Positions 25,919 to 36,473 of a DNA stretch of 64,000 nucleotides are shown one piece after another. Every line of letters begins with the position of its first letter. The first letter of the stretch is position 1. The notes under the pieces were generated by a model. The model was given only the letters and a program-made list of their open reading frames with translations. It was not told where the DNA came from and made no database searches. The position numbers and the translations under genes are program-made. Source of the DNA: Hwanghaeella grinnelliae (GTDB lineage: Bacteria > Pseudomonadota > Alphaproteobacteria > UBA8366 > Aestuariispiraceae); contig NZ_SADE01000002.1 in NCBI RefSeq assembly GCF_004005845.1, positions 1,054,421-1,118,420 on the forward strand, read 5' to 3'.

Positions 25919-26854
25919 TTATTCCTCGTCTGGAAACCCAGCCAAGGCGCGGATCTCTGCCGGCGACAAACCGTCTTCCCGCAGGGCGGCGATGGCCATG
26001 GACTTTTCCCGTTTCGACAGGCGCTGGCCGTCCTCGTCCAGCAATAATCCATGGTGATGGTAATTTGGGGCGGGCAGGGCGAAGAGCGTCTGTAGGATGC
26101 GGTGGATGCTGGTTGCGTGGAGCAGGTCTTCGCCCCGGGTCACATGGGTGACGAATTGCATCGCATCATCGACCGTGACGGACAGGTGATAGCTGCTGGG
26201 TGTGTCCTTCCGGCACAGAACGATATCGCCGCAGGAAAGACCGTCCACTGTCACTTCGCCGAAACGCGCGTCGTTGAAGGTCAGCGGCCCGGTCATGCCG
26301 ACGGCGCGGTCCATATGCAGACGCAGGGCATAAGGTTCACCTTCTTCCATCCGGCGTTTTGCTTCCTGCCAGGGCAGGTGCTTGCACGTGCCGGGATAGA
26401 GCGGCCCGTCTGGCCCGTGCGGCGCTGATGGGGCGGCGGCGATTTCGGCCTGGATTTCCTTCCTGGTGCAGAAGCAGGGATAGACCAGATTGCCTTCCTC
26501 CAGCACATGGAGGAATTCGTTGTAGACTTCCATTCGTTCGGATTGGCGCAGCACCGGTCCATCCCAGTCCAAGCCAAGCCATTCCAGATCCCGCAGGATC
26601 TGCGTTTCAAATTCCGGCAGGCAGCGGCCTGTATCGATATCCTCGATGCGCAGGATGAACCGGCCGCCGGCGTCGCGCGCCTGTTTCCAGGCGAATAGCG
26701 CGGAATGCACCGTACCAAGATGCAGCAGGCCGGTTGGGCTGGGCGCGAACCGCGTCGTCATTGGAAGGTGGCTTAGAATCCCTGAAGGGTCACCCCATTG
26801 CGCGCCGCTTGGTTTGCTCATGGCCGGTTGCATCATGTCGGTCGGGTCGTTCAT
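25919..26854 (-). CDS. gluQ: glutamyl-Q tRNA(Asp) synthetase
   Basis: Truncated glutamyl-tRNA synthetase paralogue that glutamylates queuosine in tRNA-Asp. Class I motifs are present: FAPSPTGLLHLGTVHSA (HIGH-like), RIEDIDTGR, a zinc-binding set (CFC in PCFCTRKE and Cys in YPGTC), and the KMSKS-like QRLSKRE near the C-terminus. It lacks the anticodon-binding domain, as expected. The conserved region begins at Met 26761; the 31-residue extension from ATG 26854 is poorly conserved, so the true start may be 26761. Confidence 0.9.
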   Translation of the reverse strand: MNDPTDMMQPAMSKPSGAQWGDPSGILSHLPMTTRFAPSPTGLLHLGTVHSALFAWKQARDAGGRFILRIEDIDTGRCLPEFETQILRDLEWLGLDWDGPVLRQSERMEVYNEFLHVLEEGNLVYPCFCTRKEIQAEIAAAPSAPHGPDGPLYPGTCKHLPWQEAKRRMEEGEPYALRLHMDRAVGMTGPLTFNDARFGEVTVDGLSCGDIVLCRKDTPSSYHLSVTVDDAMQFVTHVTRGEDLLHATSIHRILQTLFALPAPNYHHHGLLLDEDGQRLSKREKSMAIAALREDGLSPAEIRALAGFPDEE

Positions 26855-26911
26855 ATGGCTGGCCTAGGCCCGTCGCAATCTTAAGTCAAATCTACCGACG
26901 GGCATTCGGGA

Positions 26912-27538
26912 TTGGAAACGTATCTGGTGAACAAGCAGACTTTGATCAAGGCATTGGACGACGTCGCCGGCATCGATCACCAGGTCGCCGATGCCTTGGC
27001 GCTGGTCGGCTATCCGGAACCCAGAACCGCGCCCGGGGGCTTCCCCGCCTTGTTGTCGATTGTCGTGAACCAGCAAATTTCCAAGGAAGCCGCGCGGGCG
27101 ATCCTGGGCCGGTTGGAAAACCTGATGCCGGGGACAACGGCGGAAGCGTTCCTGGCCCAGCCGGATGAAGCCTTACAGGCCGCAGGCTTGTCGCGCCCGA
27201 AAATCCGCTACGGTAAGGGGATCGCGGAGGCCGTCGCGTCGGGAACGGTTCCGATTGAAGATTTTCCCGGCATGCCGGATGACGAGATCATCGCCGCGCT
27301 GACCGGACTGAAGGGAATTGGCCTTTGGAGCGCGGAGATTTATTGCATGTTTTCCTTGGGGCGGCCCGACTTGTTTCCGGGGGAGGATATTGCCCTTCAA
27401 GAGGCGATGAAGCGCCTGAAAGGGCTGGATGCCAGACCGGCGCCGAAACTGGCGCGGGAACTGGCCCTTGGTTGGTCGCCTTGGCGCAGCGCCATGTCGG
27501 TTTTCCTGTGGCACTACTACCGCGGCGCGCCCGCTTGA
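26912..27538 (+). CDS. DNA-3-methyladenine glycosylase, AlkA-type
   Basis: About 203-208 residues with a helix-hairpin-helix-GPD domain: LTGLKGIGLWSAEIYCMFSLGRPDLFPGEDIALQ contains the hairpin and the catalytic Asp. The family removes alkylated purines from DNA. Start codons are TTG 26912 or GTG 26927; the latter is preceded by GGAAACG. There is no Ada-like domain. It is divergent from gluQRS. Confidence 0.88.
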   Translation: METYLVNKQTLIKALDDVAGIDHQVADALALVGYPEPRTAPGGFPALLSIVVNQQISKEAARAILGRLENLMPGTTAEAFLAQPDEALQAAGLSRPKIRYGKGIAEAVASGTVPIEDFPGMPDDEIIAALTGLKGIGLWSAEIYCMFSLGRPDLFPGEDIALQEAMKRLKGLDARPAPKLARELALGWSPWRSAMSVFLWHYYRGAPA

Positions 27539-27567
27539 ACCTGTTTTCATCGTAAGTAAGGGATCGG

Positions 27568-28224
27568 ATGATGATGATGGAATTGGACGGACCGGAACAA
27601 ACGCCTGCCTCCGGCGCTGCGGCCAAACAGCTCGTGATCCTGCTCCATGGGCTGGGGGCGGATGGCAATGATCTGATCGCGCTTGCGCCGCATCTGGCTC
27701 AGGCTCTTCCAGATGCGCATTTTATCGCGCCGGACGCACCTTTTCCCTGTGATATGGCGCCCTATGGCCGGCAATGGTTCTCATTGCAGGATCGCGACCC
27801 GGCGGTGATGTTGAGCGGAATCCGCATCGCGGCACCGATCCTGGACGGGTTCATCGACAAGCAAATGGCGCGGTTTGGTCTCGACGCCGGTGCGGTCGCG
27901 TTGGTCGGGTTTAGCCAAGGAACCATGATGTCGCTTCATGTGGCGCCGCGCCGGCCCGACCCTTTCGCGGCGGTCGTCGGGTTTTCCGGCGCGCTTTTGG
28001 CGGGTGAGGCATTGTTGGATGAGGCACGCAGCAAACCGCCCGTTCTTTTGATCCATGGCGACGCGGATGAAGTCGTGCCGGTCCAGGCCACACCGGCAGC
28101 GGCGGGCGCTCTGCAGGATGCGGGGTTCACGGTCGAAACGCTGATTTGCCCTGGTGTACCCCATTCAATCGATCCGGCCGGACTGAAGCGGGCGATCGAC
28201 TTTCTGGGGAAACACCTGACCTGA
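27568..28224 (+). CDS. alpha/beta-hydrolase, carboxylesterase/phospholipase family
   Basis: 218 residues with the family pattern LVILLHGLGADGNDLI, nucleophile GFSQG, an Asp in HGDADEVVP and a His in GVPHSID. It resembles bacterial carboxylesterase YpfH and the acyl-protein thioesterase group. It follows the glycosylase gene by 29 bp on the same strand. The substrate is unknown. Confidence 0.9.
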   Translation: MMMMELDGPEQTPASGAAAKQLVILLHGLGADGNDLIALAPHLAQALPDAHFIAPDAPFPCDMAPYGRQWFSLQDRDPAVMLSGIRIAAPILDGFIDKQMARFGLDAGAVALVGFSQGTMMSLHVAPRRPDPFAAVVGFSGALLAGEALLDEARSKPPVLLIHGDADEVVPVQATPAAAGALQDAGFTVETLICPGVPHSIDPAGLKRAIDFLGKHLT

Positions 28225-28431
28225 TTGATCTTGTCGGACTGATATTGTCGGTATTCACGACAAGGAGTGACGGCAAGATGTTGGAAAGAAGCGCATCGAA
28301 CGCTCTTTTCTTACAGATTGGTTATATTTTGTCCCCTCAGCCCCGCTTTTCTTGTACGCGGTTGAAGAATCCGTGTAGCTTTTAACCAACCTTGGCAAGG
28401 GTGGCCCCCGCAAAAACGGGAGTTCAGTGCG

Positions 28432-28992
28432 GTGACTACGGCCTTGAATAACTGTCCGGCGTTGGTTCTGAACGCGGACTTCAGACCGCTTAGTTATTTT
28501 CCGCTTTCTACTTGGACGTGGCAGGACGCGGTTAAGGCGGTGATATCCGACCGCGTATCGGTCCTCTCCGAATACGAAACGGAAGTTCACAGTCCCAGTT
28601 TCACGATGGCGTTGCCCAGCGTGATTGCTTTGCGGGACTATATTCGACCGTCCCGGCAACCGGCTTTTACCCGGTTCAACGTTTTCCTTCGGGACAAGCT
28701 GACATGCCAGTATTGCGGCACCGGCTTCAATGCACAGGATCTGACCTTCGATCATGTCGTGCCGCGCAGCCAAGGCGGACGGACGACATGGGAAAACGTC
28801 GTGACGGCGTGTTCGCCGTGCAATCTGCGCAAGGGGGGACGGACGCCGGTTCAGGCTAACATGCCGCTCCGTCGGGCGGTGCGGCCGCCTACGACCTTTC
28901 TGTTGCAGGAAAACGGCCGGTCCTTCCCGCCGAATTTTCTGCACGAAAGCTGGAACGACTATCTCTACTGGGACATGGAACTGGAACGGTAG
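28432..28992 (+). CDS. HNH endonuclease
   Basis: 186 residues from GTG 28432. The HNH domain is at about residues 85-145: CQYCG...LTFDHVVPRSQGG...WENVVTACSPCN, with both CxxC zinc pairs and the catalytic His. The N-terminus VLNADFRPLSYFPLSTWTWQDAVKAV is typical of stand-alone chromosomal HNH proteins found in almost all alphaproteobacteria. It shows no sign of being mobile. The upstream gap 28225-28431 has no clear promoter or RNA gene. The 3' end overlaps the convergent gene by 28 bp. Confidence 0.93.
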   Translation: MTTALNNCPALVLNADFRPLSYFPLSTWTWQDAVKAVISDRVSVLSEYETEVHSPSFTMALPSVIALRDYIRPSRQPAFTRFNVFLRDKLTCQYCGTGFNAQDLTFDHVVPRSQGGRTTWENVVTACSPCNLRKGGRTPVQANMPLRRAVRPPTTFLLQENGRSFPPNFLHESWNDYLYWDMELER

Positions 28993-29351
28993 GCGTCCTC
29001 GCCGCCGCTTTCAGCTGGGTCTCCCTCGGACGCCGACCGCATCATGCGCTCGGCCTCCCGGATTGCGTGACAGCGCAGCGCTTTTCCGTCATCGGCCGGG
29101 AAAAGAGAGATCATGCGCCGCCAATCGACCAAGGGGCCGGCGATATCCGGCCAGTCCGCAAACAGGGTCTCGATACGCCGCGCGGCGCCGGTCAACAATC
29201 CGCGCGCCTGTTCCGCATCTGTCTCCAGCGTATCGGCGGCAAGATCCGCCAACATGGCCAGCGCACGCCGCAGAACGGCAGTTGCCGTCATACCGGTCGG
29301 ATAGTCGTTTTGAAGCCTTACGAAGCGGCTTTCGAACCGTGACAGGGACAT
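28965..29351 (-). CDS. hypothetical helical protein
   Basis: 128 residues from ATG 29351, chosen because GGAGGG lies 6 bases upstream; an upstream in-frame start gives 139. It appears largely alpha-helical, with Arg/Ala/Leu-rich segments (ATAVLRRALAMLADLAADTL...) and an acidic C-terminus. No TM segment or known domain is visible. It is convergent with the HNH gene. Confidence 0.6.
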   Translation of the reverse strand: MSLSRFESRFVRLQNDYPTGMTATAVLRRALAMLADLAADTLETDAEQARGLLTGAARRIETLFADWPDIAGPLVDWRRMISLFPADDGKALRCHAIREAERMMRSASEGDPAESGGEDAYRSSSMSQ

Positions 29352-29439
29352 AGGAACCCTCCGGCGGTTATCATCGCCAGACAACAGAAGGTCATGATTC
29401 TGCTAAAACCGCCAATGGATTTCTGGGTCGAGAAGGGGC

Positions 29440-30021
29440 TCAGACCCGTTCTGAAAGCCAGATCGCCAGCTTCGACGCGCTCTTCACCGCGCGGGTCAGG
29501 ACCGGATAGCCGGGCGCCTGTTCGGCCCCTTCGGCGTAACCGATATCGCGATGCTCGATTTCTTCCTGCCGGAATTTCTCGATCGTCGCCTTCAGATCAG
29601 CCTCATCCTCGCCAAGTTTATCCGCCTGTGCGGCGTAATGTTCGTCGATCACTTCCTCGACCGCGACAGTACAGGCCATGGCGGCCTGTTCACCCAACAA
29701 GGCGGAACCGGCGCCCATGGCGTAGCCGGCGATATGCCAGATCGGCGTCATGGCGGTCGGGCGGACACGGCGTTCGACCAGCATCTTGTTGAACGTATCG
29801 AGGTGAACTTGTTCCTGCTCAGCCATGTGCTTGATCAAGGGGCCGGAAGAGGTCCGGCGCAGAACATCGTGCTGCCCGGCATAGATCCGGGTGGCGCCAA
29901 ACTCGCCTGCCTGGTCGACGCGGATCATCCGCGCGACACTGTCGGTGGGGCGAGGGTCGCCTGGCAGATAGCGCGGGCCGCGGCCCGGTTTCGTCTCGCC
30001 CTGGTTCGTTGCGGTGGTCAT
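29440..30021 (-). CDS. coq7: 3-demethoxyubiquinone 3-hydroxylase
   Basis: 193-residue membrane-associated di-iron hydroxylase of ubiquinone synthesis. The four-helix di-iron ligands are visible: the Glu in VDQAGEFGA, EQEQVH, EEVIDEHY and EEIEHRD. The Coq7 type is common in alphaproteobacteria in place of UbiF. It starts with ATG 30021, 37 bp downstream of dsbB on the same strand. Confidence 0.96.
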   Translation of the reverse strand: MTTATNQGETKPGRGPRYLPGDPRPTDSVARMIRVDQAGEFGATRIYAGQHDVLRRTSSGPLIKHMAEQEQVHLDTFNKMLVERRVRPTAMTPIWHIAGYAMGAGSALLGEQAAMACTVAVEEVIDEHYAAQADKLGEDEADLKATIEKFRQEEIEHRDIGYAEGAEQAPGYPVLTRAVKSASKLAIWLSERV

Positions 30022-30058
30022 CGCCGTCTCAATCCGTATTCTCGATCGTTACTGCGGA

Positions 30059-30559
30059 TCAGCGCATGGCCTTGCGGATCAACAAGCCGATCGCGGTGGC
30101 TGCGCCAAGCGCCAATACCAGATTGTAACCTGCCATGGAGATTCCGAACAGGCTCCAGGCCACTTCGTCGCACCGTATCACCGGTGCGCTCATGATTGCG
30201 TCTTTTAGCGCATTGATGTCCAGGTCGTTCAGCCCGCCGCTGGTGCAGGAAGTAGGGCCTTCCCACCATTTCTGTTCCACACCCACATGGTAGCCGGCCG
30301 TCGCGGCGCCGGCCAGGATCACCACGATGGTCAAGGTCAGCCCGGTCAGCAGCAACGTGGTCTTGCGCCGCAGATAGAAGGTGACGCCGGCCACGCCGAG
30401 CGCAATCCACCACGCCAGTCTTTGATACTGGCACAAGGCGCAGGGATGTATGTCCAAAACGTGTTCGAAGAAATAGGCCGTTCCCAACACGCCGACGATG
30501 AAGATCATCACCAAGGCGGGGGTCTGTTGAAGGCTGGGCAGTCGCGATCTGGCGTTCAT
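30059..30559 (-). CDS. dsbB: disulfide bond formation protein DsbB
   Basis: 166-residue four-TM inner-membrane protein that reoxidises periplasmic DsbA with quinone. The first Cys pair is in HPCALCQYQR; the second pair is in the long periplasmic loop (SCTSGG and VIRCDEV). I chose ATG 30559 over TTG 30580. It lies between the YqaA-like gene and coq7, both on the minus strand. Confidence 0.93.
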   Translation of the reverse strand: MNARSRLPSLQQTPALVMIFIVGVLGTAYFFEHVLDIHPCALCQYQRLAWWIALGVAGVTFYLRRKTTLLLTGLTLTIVVILAGAATAGYHVGVEQKWWEGPTSCTSGGLNDLDINALKDAIMSAPVIRCDEVAWSLFGISMAGYNLVLALGAATAIGLLIRKAMR

Positions 30560-30602
30560 TACCGTTTCTCTCGTTTTCAACCGGATGCGGCTGCGATCAC
30601 TG

Positions 30603-31205
30603 CTAGTGTAACCACTTAATCGCCATGAAGCCGCCGATCAGCAATATGAAAAAGGCGGTGGTCATCAGGCCGAACCGCTCTTCGATCAGGGTGCGGATCG
30701 GCCCACCGAACATCCGCAACAGAATGGATACGATATAGAACCGTAATCCCCTGCTGAGGATGGAGGCGAGCACGAAGGTCATAAGATTGAGTTCCATGGC
30801 GCCTGACGCGATGGTCACGATCTTGAAGGGCAGCGGCGTCAAACCGCCGCCGATCACGATCAGCCAGCCATATTCGGCGAAAGAGGCGCGCGCCTGTTCC
30901 AGTGCTTGTTCGTAACCATAGAACCTGACGATCGGTTCGCCGATGACATCGAACAGCCCATAGCCGATCAGATAACCCCCGACACCCCCCACAACACTGG
31001 CGATTGTGCATATGGTCGCATAGCGCAGGAAGCGATCACGATTGGCCAATACCATCGGTATCAGCATGACATCGGGGGGGATGGGGAAAATGACGCTCTC
31101 AATGAACGACACAAAGGCCAGATATCGTTCGGCCAAAGGATGCGCCGCCATGCGCATGGTCCAATCATAAAGGCGGCGCAGGGGACTGAAGAGCGTTTGG
31201 ATCAT
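30603..31205 (-). CDS. YqaA family (SNARE-associated/DedA-like) membrane protein
   Basis: 200 residues with four or more TM helices and the VTT/DedA-type signature: FVSFIESVIFPIPPDVMLIPMVLANRDRFLRYA, GGYLIGYGLFDVIG, and GGGLTPLPFKIVTIASGA. Members of the wider family scramble or flip phospholipids. The function of the YqaA branch is not established. It lies 43 bp upstream of dsbB. Confidence 0.92.
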   Translation of the reverse strand: MIQTLFSPLRRLYDWTMRMAAHPLAERYLAFVSFIESVIFPIPPDVMLIPMVLANRDRFLRYATICTIASVVGGVGGYLIGYGLFDVIGEPIVRFYGYEQALEQARASFAEYGWLIVIGGGLTPLPFKIVTIASGAMELNLMTFVLASILSRGLRFYIVSILLRMFGGPIRTLIEERFGLMTTAFFILLIGGFMAIKWLH

Positions 31206-31327
31206 AGGGGAACCGATCAGGCTATATGGTCTTTCTGTCGGCTCGTCTTCTATTCCTTCCTTGTCGACTTGGCTAGAGAGCGGGTCGCTGAAATGCGACC
31301 CGCCTTCCAGTCAGTTCGATCCAATCG

Positions 31328-31549
31328 TCACTTAGGCAGCGGCAAGGGCTTAACAACGCGCTCGCCGTCCGGGGTGATGTATTGGGTCAATGTACCGGTT
31401 AGTGCATAGACCCCGTCACTGACCGTGCCACGGTCCAGGGGTATCACGGTCAACCCGACAACCAAGATGGCCCAAAGGCCCATGCCTGCCGCGATGCTTA
31501 TCTTTGCCAAACGCGAGCTTCTAAGCCCGCCGGGAATGAATAAACTCAT
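31328..31549 (-). CDS. small single-TM protein, function unknown
   Basis: 73 residues from ATG 31549, with GGAG a few bases upstream. One TM helix at about residues 16-37 is followed by a short extracytoplasmic segment (DRGTVSDGVYALTGTLTQYITPDGERVVKPLPLPK). No family is recognised. Confidence 0.55.
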   Translation of the reverse strand: MSLFIPGGLRSSRLAKISIAAGMGLWAILVVGLTVIPLDRGTVSDGVYALTGTLTQYITPDGERVVKPLPLPK

Positions 31550-33091
<1,542 letters not shown>

Positions 33092-33102
33092 AGACTAAGT
33101 TA

Positions 33103-33170
33103 CCGAAGACCTCTTCGGTCTAGGTTTGGAAGCCGCGCTCTCCTTCAAAGGGGGCGCGGCTTCTTTCTTT
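33103..33170 (+). terminator. mdh terminator (two successive hairpins)
   Basis: A small perfect hairpin CCGAAG-ACCT-CTTCGG (33103-33118) is followed by a 10-bp stem GAAGCCGCGC/GCGCGGCTTC (33129-33138 with 33154-33163). It ends in TTCTTTCTTT. This would end mdh transcription before the glycosyltransferase gene. Confidence 0.8.
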
Positions 33171-33224
33171 CCGCTTCGCCATGGCGGATGATCCTGTTCA
33201 ATTGACCGACAGCGACAGTGTTGC

Positions 33225-35000
33225 GTGAGGGTACGCGTGCAAGGCGAAAACGATCTGCAGATTGCGAAGACCGCGCTGGCGAACGGCGATGGCGGGACTG
33301 CCTTTGCCGCCTTGAACCGTTTGCTGCGCGATCAGCCCGACCATGCGGAAGGCCTGTATCTGATGGCGCTCTGTGCGAACGCGGCCGGACGGGGTGATGT
33401 CGCGATCGATTGTTTGCAGAAAGCGCGTGTGGCCGCGCCGGACGATGCGGATATCGCTTTCTCTCTGGGATCGCTTCTGGCTGCAACAACCCCACAGAAG
33501 GCATTGGCCCCCTTTCGCGACGCGGTTCGCCTGCGTCCCGATTTCGCTCCGGCCTGGACGAATATGGGAAACCTTCTTGCCGGCATGGGGCTTTTGGAAG
33601 AGGCGGCGGAAGCTTATGAGCAGGCGCTGAAAGCCGATCCAGATCTTTTGGAAGTGGAATCGAACCTAGGTGTGATCCGGCAAAGCCAGGGCCGTCATGA
33701 CGATGCGCTTCGCCATCACGACCATGTGGTCAGACAGCGACCGGGTTTCGGAAAGGGCCAGCACAATCGGCTAATGTCGATGCACTATAATGAAGGCCTT
33801 ACTTCGGATGAGATTCAGTCGGCCCACAGGGCATGGGGGCAAGCCCTGTCGACGAACCAAGCTGACCGGGTCGCCCAATCCGCGCCATTTGCAAAAGGTG
33901 CTGGCGCGGACCGCGTCCTGCGTGTCGGCTATGTTTCTCCGGACTTTCGACAGCATCCGGTCGCCAATTTCTTTCTTCCCTTACTGGAAGCCCATGATAG
34001 GCATCACGTCGATGTCTGGTGCTATTCCGATGCCGGGCACCCGGACGCGATGACGGAAACGTTACGGGGGCGTGCAGATCATTGGGTCGATACGGCCGGT
34101 TGGACCGATGACGCTCTGGCCGAAAGGATCTCCTCGGACCGGATCGATATTTTGGTCGATTTGGCCGGGCATACTTCGGGCAATCGGCTTTCGGTCTTCG
34201 CGCGGCGCGTGGCGCCCGTTCAGATGACATGGCTTGGTTATCCCGGCATTACGGGGCTGGGTGAAATGGATTACCGGCTGACCGATGCGGTCGCGGACCC
34301 GCCGGTTGAGGCGGATGGAGGGGAAGCTGAACAACTGATTCGGCTTCCGAGTGGGTTTCTGTGCTATCGCCCGCCGGTCGACATTCCCGTGGCCAAGACA
34401 CCGCTCGGCGGTCGGCCCATCGTGTTCGGGTCTTTCAACAATTTTGCCAAGGTAAATGGAACGGTCCTGGATCGTTGGGCCGAAATTCTGAAGGAATGCC
34501 CAGACGCATTGTTGATGGTGAAGGCCCGGTCGCTGAACGATCCGGGGACGCGGTGGCAATGCGCCGACGCCTTCCTGGCCCGCGGGGTCGACCCGGCGCG
34601 ACTCAGGCTGCGCGGCACCGTACCGGGGCTGGCCGAGCATTTCTCGCTCTACAATGACATCGACATCGCGCTGGACACCTTCCCCTATAACGGTACCACG
34701 ACAACATTCGATGCCCTTTGGATGGGAACGCCCGTCATTGCGCTGCGCGGTGAACGCCATGCGGCCCGGGTCGGGGCCTCCATTCTGACCCATTTGGGCC
34801 TTCCTGAATTGATCGCGGAAGACCATCCCGCCTATATATCGGCGGCGGTGGCACTTGCCGGGGATGCGGCCCGATGCGGCGATTATTCGGCCCGTTTGAG
34901 GGACAGATTGCGGGCCTCACCGCTTCTTGATGCGGGCCGGTTTGCGCGCACCATCGAAAAAACCTATCGGGAGAAGTGGAATGTTTGGTGCCACGGCTAG
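33225..35000 (+). CDS. TPR-containing SPINDLY-like O-GlcNAc transferase homologue (GT41)
   Basis: 591 residues. The N-terminal ~190 residues are TPR repeats (LARLGR-type helices: 'AEGLYLMALCANAAGRGDVAIDCLQKA', 'PAWTNMGNLLAGMGLLEEAAEAYEQALKADP'). The C-terminal ~370 residues are a GT41/SPINDLY catalytic region: GYVSPDFRQHPVANFFLPLLEAHDR, DILVDLAGHTSGNRLSVFARRVAPVQMTWLGYPGITG, FGSFNNFAKV, and LDTFPYNGTTTTFDALWMGTPVI. Family members transfer GlcNAc or fucose to Ser/Thr; the bacterial target is unknown. The start GTG 33225 is provisional (GTG 33237 is possible). It sits between mdh and sucC. Confidence 0.9.
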   Translation: MRVRVQGENDLQIAKTALANGDGGTAFAALNRLLRDQPDHAEGLYLMALCANAAGRGDVAIDCLQKARVAAPDDADIAFSLGSLLAATTPQKALAPFRDAVRLRPDFAPAWTNMGNLLAGMGLLEEAAEAYEQALKADPDLLEVESNLGVIRQSQGRHDDALRHHDHVVRQRPGFGKGQHNRLMSMHYNEGLTSDEIQSAHRAWGQALSTNQADRVAQSAPFAKGAGADRVLRVGYVSPDFRQHPVANFFLPLLEAHDRHHVDVWCYSDAGHPDAMTETLRGRADHWVDTAGWTDDALAERISSDRIDILVDLAGHTSGNRLSVFARRVAPVQMTWLGYPGITGLGEMDYRLTDAVADPPVEADGGEAEQLIRLPSGFLCYRPPVDIPVAKTPLGGRPIVFGSFNNFAKVNGTVLDRWAEILKECPDALLMVKARSLNDPGTRWQCADAFLARGVDPARLRLRGTVPGLAEHFSLYNDIDIALDTFPYNGTTTTFDALWMGTPVIALRGERHAARVGASILTHLGLPELIAEDHPAYISAAVALAGDAARCGDYSARLRDRLRASPLLDAGRFARTIEKTYREKWNVWCHG

Positions 35001-35021
35001 GGATTATTATGACCGATCCGG

Positions 35022-35049
35022 TTGCACTGAGTAGAAAGGTTGCTAAATT
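35022..35049 (+). promoter_or_regulatory. candidate promoter for sucCD
   Basis: TTGCAC (35022-35027) and TAAATT (35044-35049) with a 16-base spacer, in the 276-bp gap before sucC. It fits a sigma-70-like promoter only loosely; a start site near 35057 would give a ~220-base leader containing the hairpins at 35181-35220. Confidence 0.35.
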
Positions 35050-35180
35050 ACGCCCGCTCAGCGGGGCCCGGAAACCCATTATTCTCGATGGTGTGCGGAC
35101 GTCGCGGATGGTGGGCGGAAAGGCGATACCCATAGGTGTAGTCCAGGGGACCGTTCCACAGTCTTTCTGCCGATTTACCG

Positions 35181-35220
35181 GCCCCTTTCGGGGCAGGGAT
35201 CTGGTGCCGCTCCGGTACCA
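35181..35220 (+). other. two hairpins in the sucC leader
   Basis: GCCCC-TTTC-GGGGC (35181-35194) and TGGTGCCG-CTC-CGGTACCA (35202-35220, one G-U pair) lie in tandem ~60 bases before the sucC start. They have no T-tract, so they look like leader structure and not a terminator. A short open frame crossing them (35010-35248) has poor codon use. Confidence 0.5.
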
Positions 35221-35276
35221 AGTCCAACCGGAAGGGGTTTGGGCGTGATCATAGCCACGGGGAAGTCTTAAGCGAC

Positions 35277-36473
35277 ATGAACATCCACGAATATCAGGCC
35301 AAAGAGCTTCTACGGAAGTTTGGCGTTGCCGTGCCTAGCGGGCAGGTGGCCTACACCGTCGATGAAGCGGTGCAGGCGGCAAACGAACTTGGCGGTCCGA
35401 TCTGGGTCGTCAAATCCCAAATTCACGCCGGGGGCCGCGGGGCCGGCCGGTTTAAAGACGGCGATCCCGACAAGGGCGGCGTGCGTGTCAGCAAGTCCGT
35501 CGAGGACGTGCGTGAAAACGCCAAAGCCATGCTCGGCGCGACGCTGGTCACCAAGCAGACCGGGCCGGAAGGCAAGGAAGTGAGCCGCCTTTATATCGAA
35601 GACGGTTGCGATATCGCACGGGAACTATACCTCTCCCTGCTGCTGGACCGCGCCACAAGCCAAGTGACCATCATGGCCTCCACCGAAGGCGGGATGGAAA
35701 TCGAGGAAGTCGCGGAAGAGCATCCCGATAAAATCATCCGCGTCACGGTCGACCCGGCGACGGGCATCTCCGGCTTCCATTGTCGGCGCATTGCCTTCGC
35801 GTTGGGCCTCGAAGGGGCCCAGGTCAAAAGCTGCACTCAGTTCTTGACCGCGATGTACAATGCTTTCACCCAGCTCGACGCCAGCATGGTCGAAGTGAAC
35901 CCGTTGGTCGTGACCGGCTCGGGTGAGGTTATCGCGCTGGATGCGAAGATGAACTTCGACGACAACGCGCTGTTCCGTCACAAGGACATCGCCGGCATGC
36001 GGGACGAGACCGAAGAAGACCCGATGGAGCTGGAAGCGACCAAGCACGAGCTGAATTACATTAAGCTCACCGGGTCGATCGGCTGCATGGTCAATGGTGC
36101 CGGCCTTGCCATGGCGACGATGGACATCATCAAGTTGAAGGGCGGCGATCCCGCGAACTTCCTGGACGTCGGCGGCGGCGCCACCAAGGAACGTGTGACC
36201 AAGGCCTTCAAGATCATCCTCAGCGATCCGAATGTCGAAGGCATTCTGGTCAACATCTTCGGCGGCATCATGCGGTGCGACGTCATCGCCGAAGGGGTGG
36301 TCGCGGCTTCCCGAGAGGTGAACCTGCACGTACCCCTGGTGGTACGTCTGGAAGGCACCAATGTGGAGCAGGGCAAGAAGATCATGGCGGAATCGGGTCT
36401 GCCGATCATCTCTGCCGACAATCTTGAAGACGCGGCCGAAAAGGTCGTGGCTGCTGTGAAGGAGGCTAACTGA
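35277..36473 (+). CDS. sucC: succinyl-CoA synthetase, beta subunit
   Basis: 398-residue ATP-grasp subunit of succinyl-CoA ligase (substrate-level phosphorylation in the TCA cycle). The N-terminus [17 protein letters not shown], the ATP-grasp segment [16 protein letters not shown], and the C-terminal [16 protein letters not shown] and [13 protein letters not shown] are diagnostic. Its last base overlaps the sucD ATG (TGATG), so translation is coupled. Confidence 0.98.
   Translation: MNIHEYQAKELLRKFGVAVPSGQVAYTVDEAVQAANELGGPIWVVKSQIHAGGRGAGRFKDGDPDKGGVRVSKSVEDVRENAKAMLGATLVTKQTGPEGKEVSRLYIEDGCDIARELYLSLLLDRATSQVTIMASTEGGMEIEEVAEEHPDKIIRVTVDPATGISGFHCRRIAFALGLEGAQVKSCTQFLTAMYNAFTQLDASMVEVNPLVVTGSGEVIALDAKMNFDDNALFRHKDIAGMRDETEEDPMELEATKHELNYIKLTGSIGCMVNGAGLAMATMDIIKLKGGDPANFLDVGGGATKERVTKAFKIILSDPNVEGILVNIFGGIMRCDVIAEGVVAASREVNLHVPLVVRLEGTNVEQGKKIMAESGLPIISADNLEDAAEKVVAAVKEAN

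Noticed and set aside
28432-28992. HNH gene as part of a homing or mobile element
   Set aside because: The protein is the common chromosomal HNH type of alphaproteobacteria, with no flanking repeats or intron-like structure.
35010-35248. 79-codon open frame before sucC
   Set aside because: Codon use (AGT, AGA, TTA) is unlike neighbours, it runs through two hairpins, and it has no family sequence. Treated as leader region.
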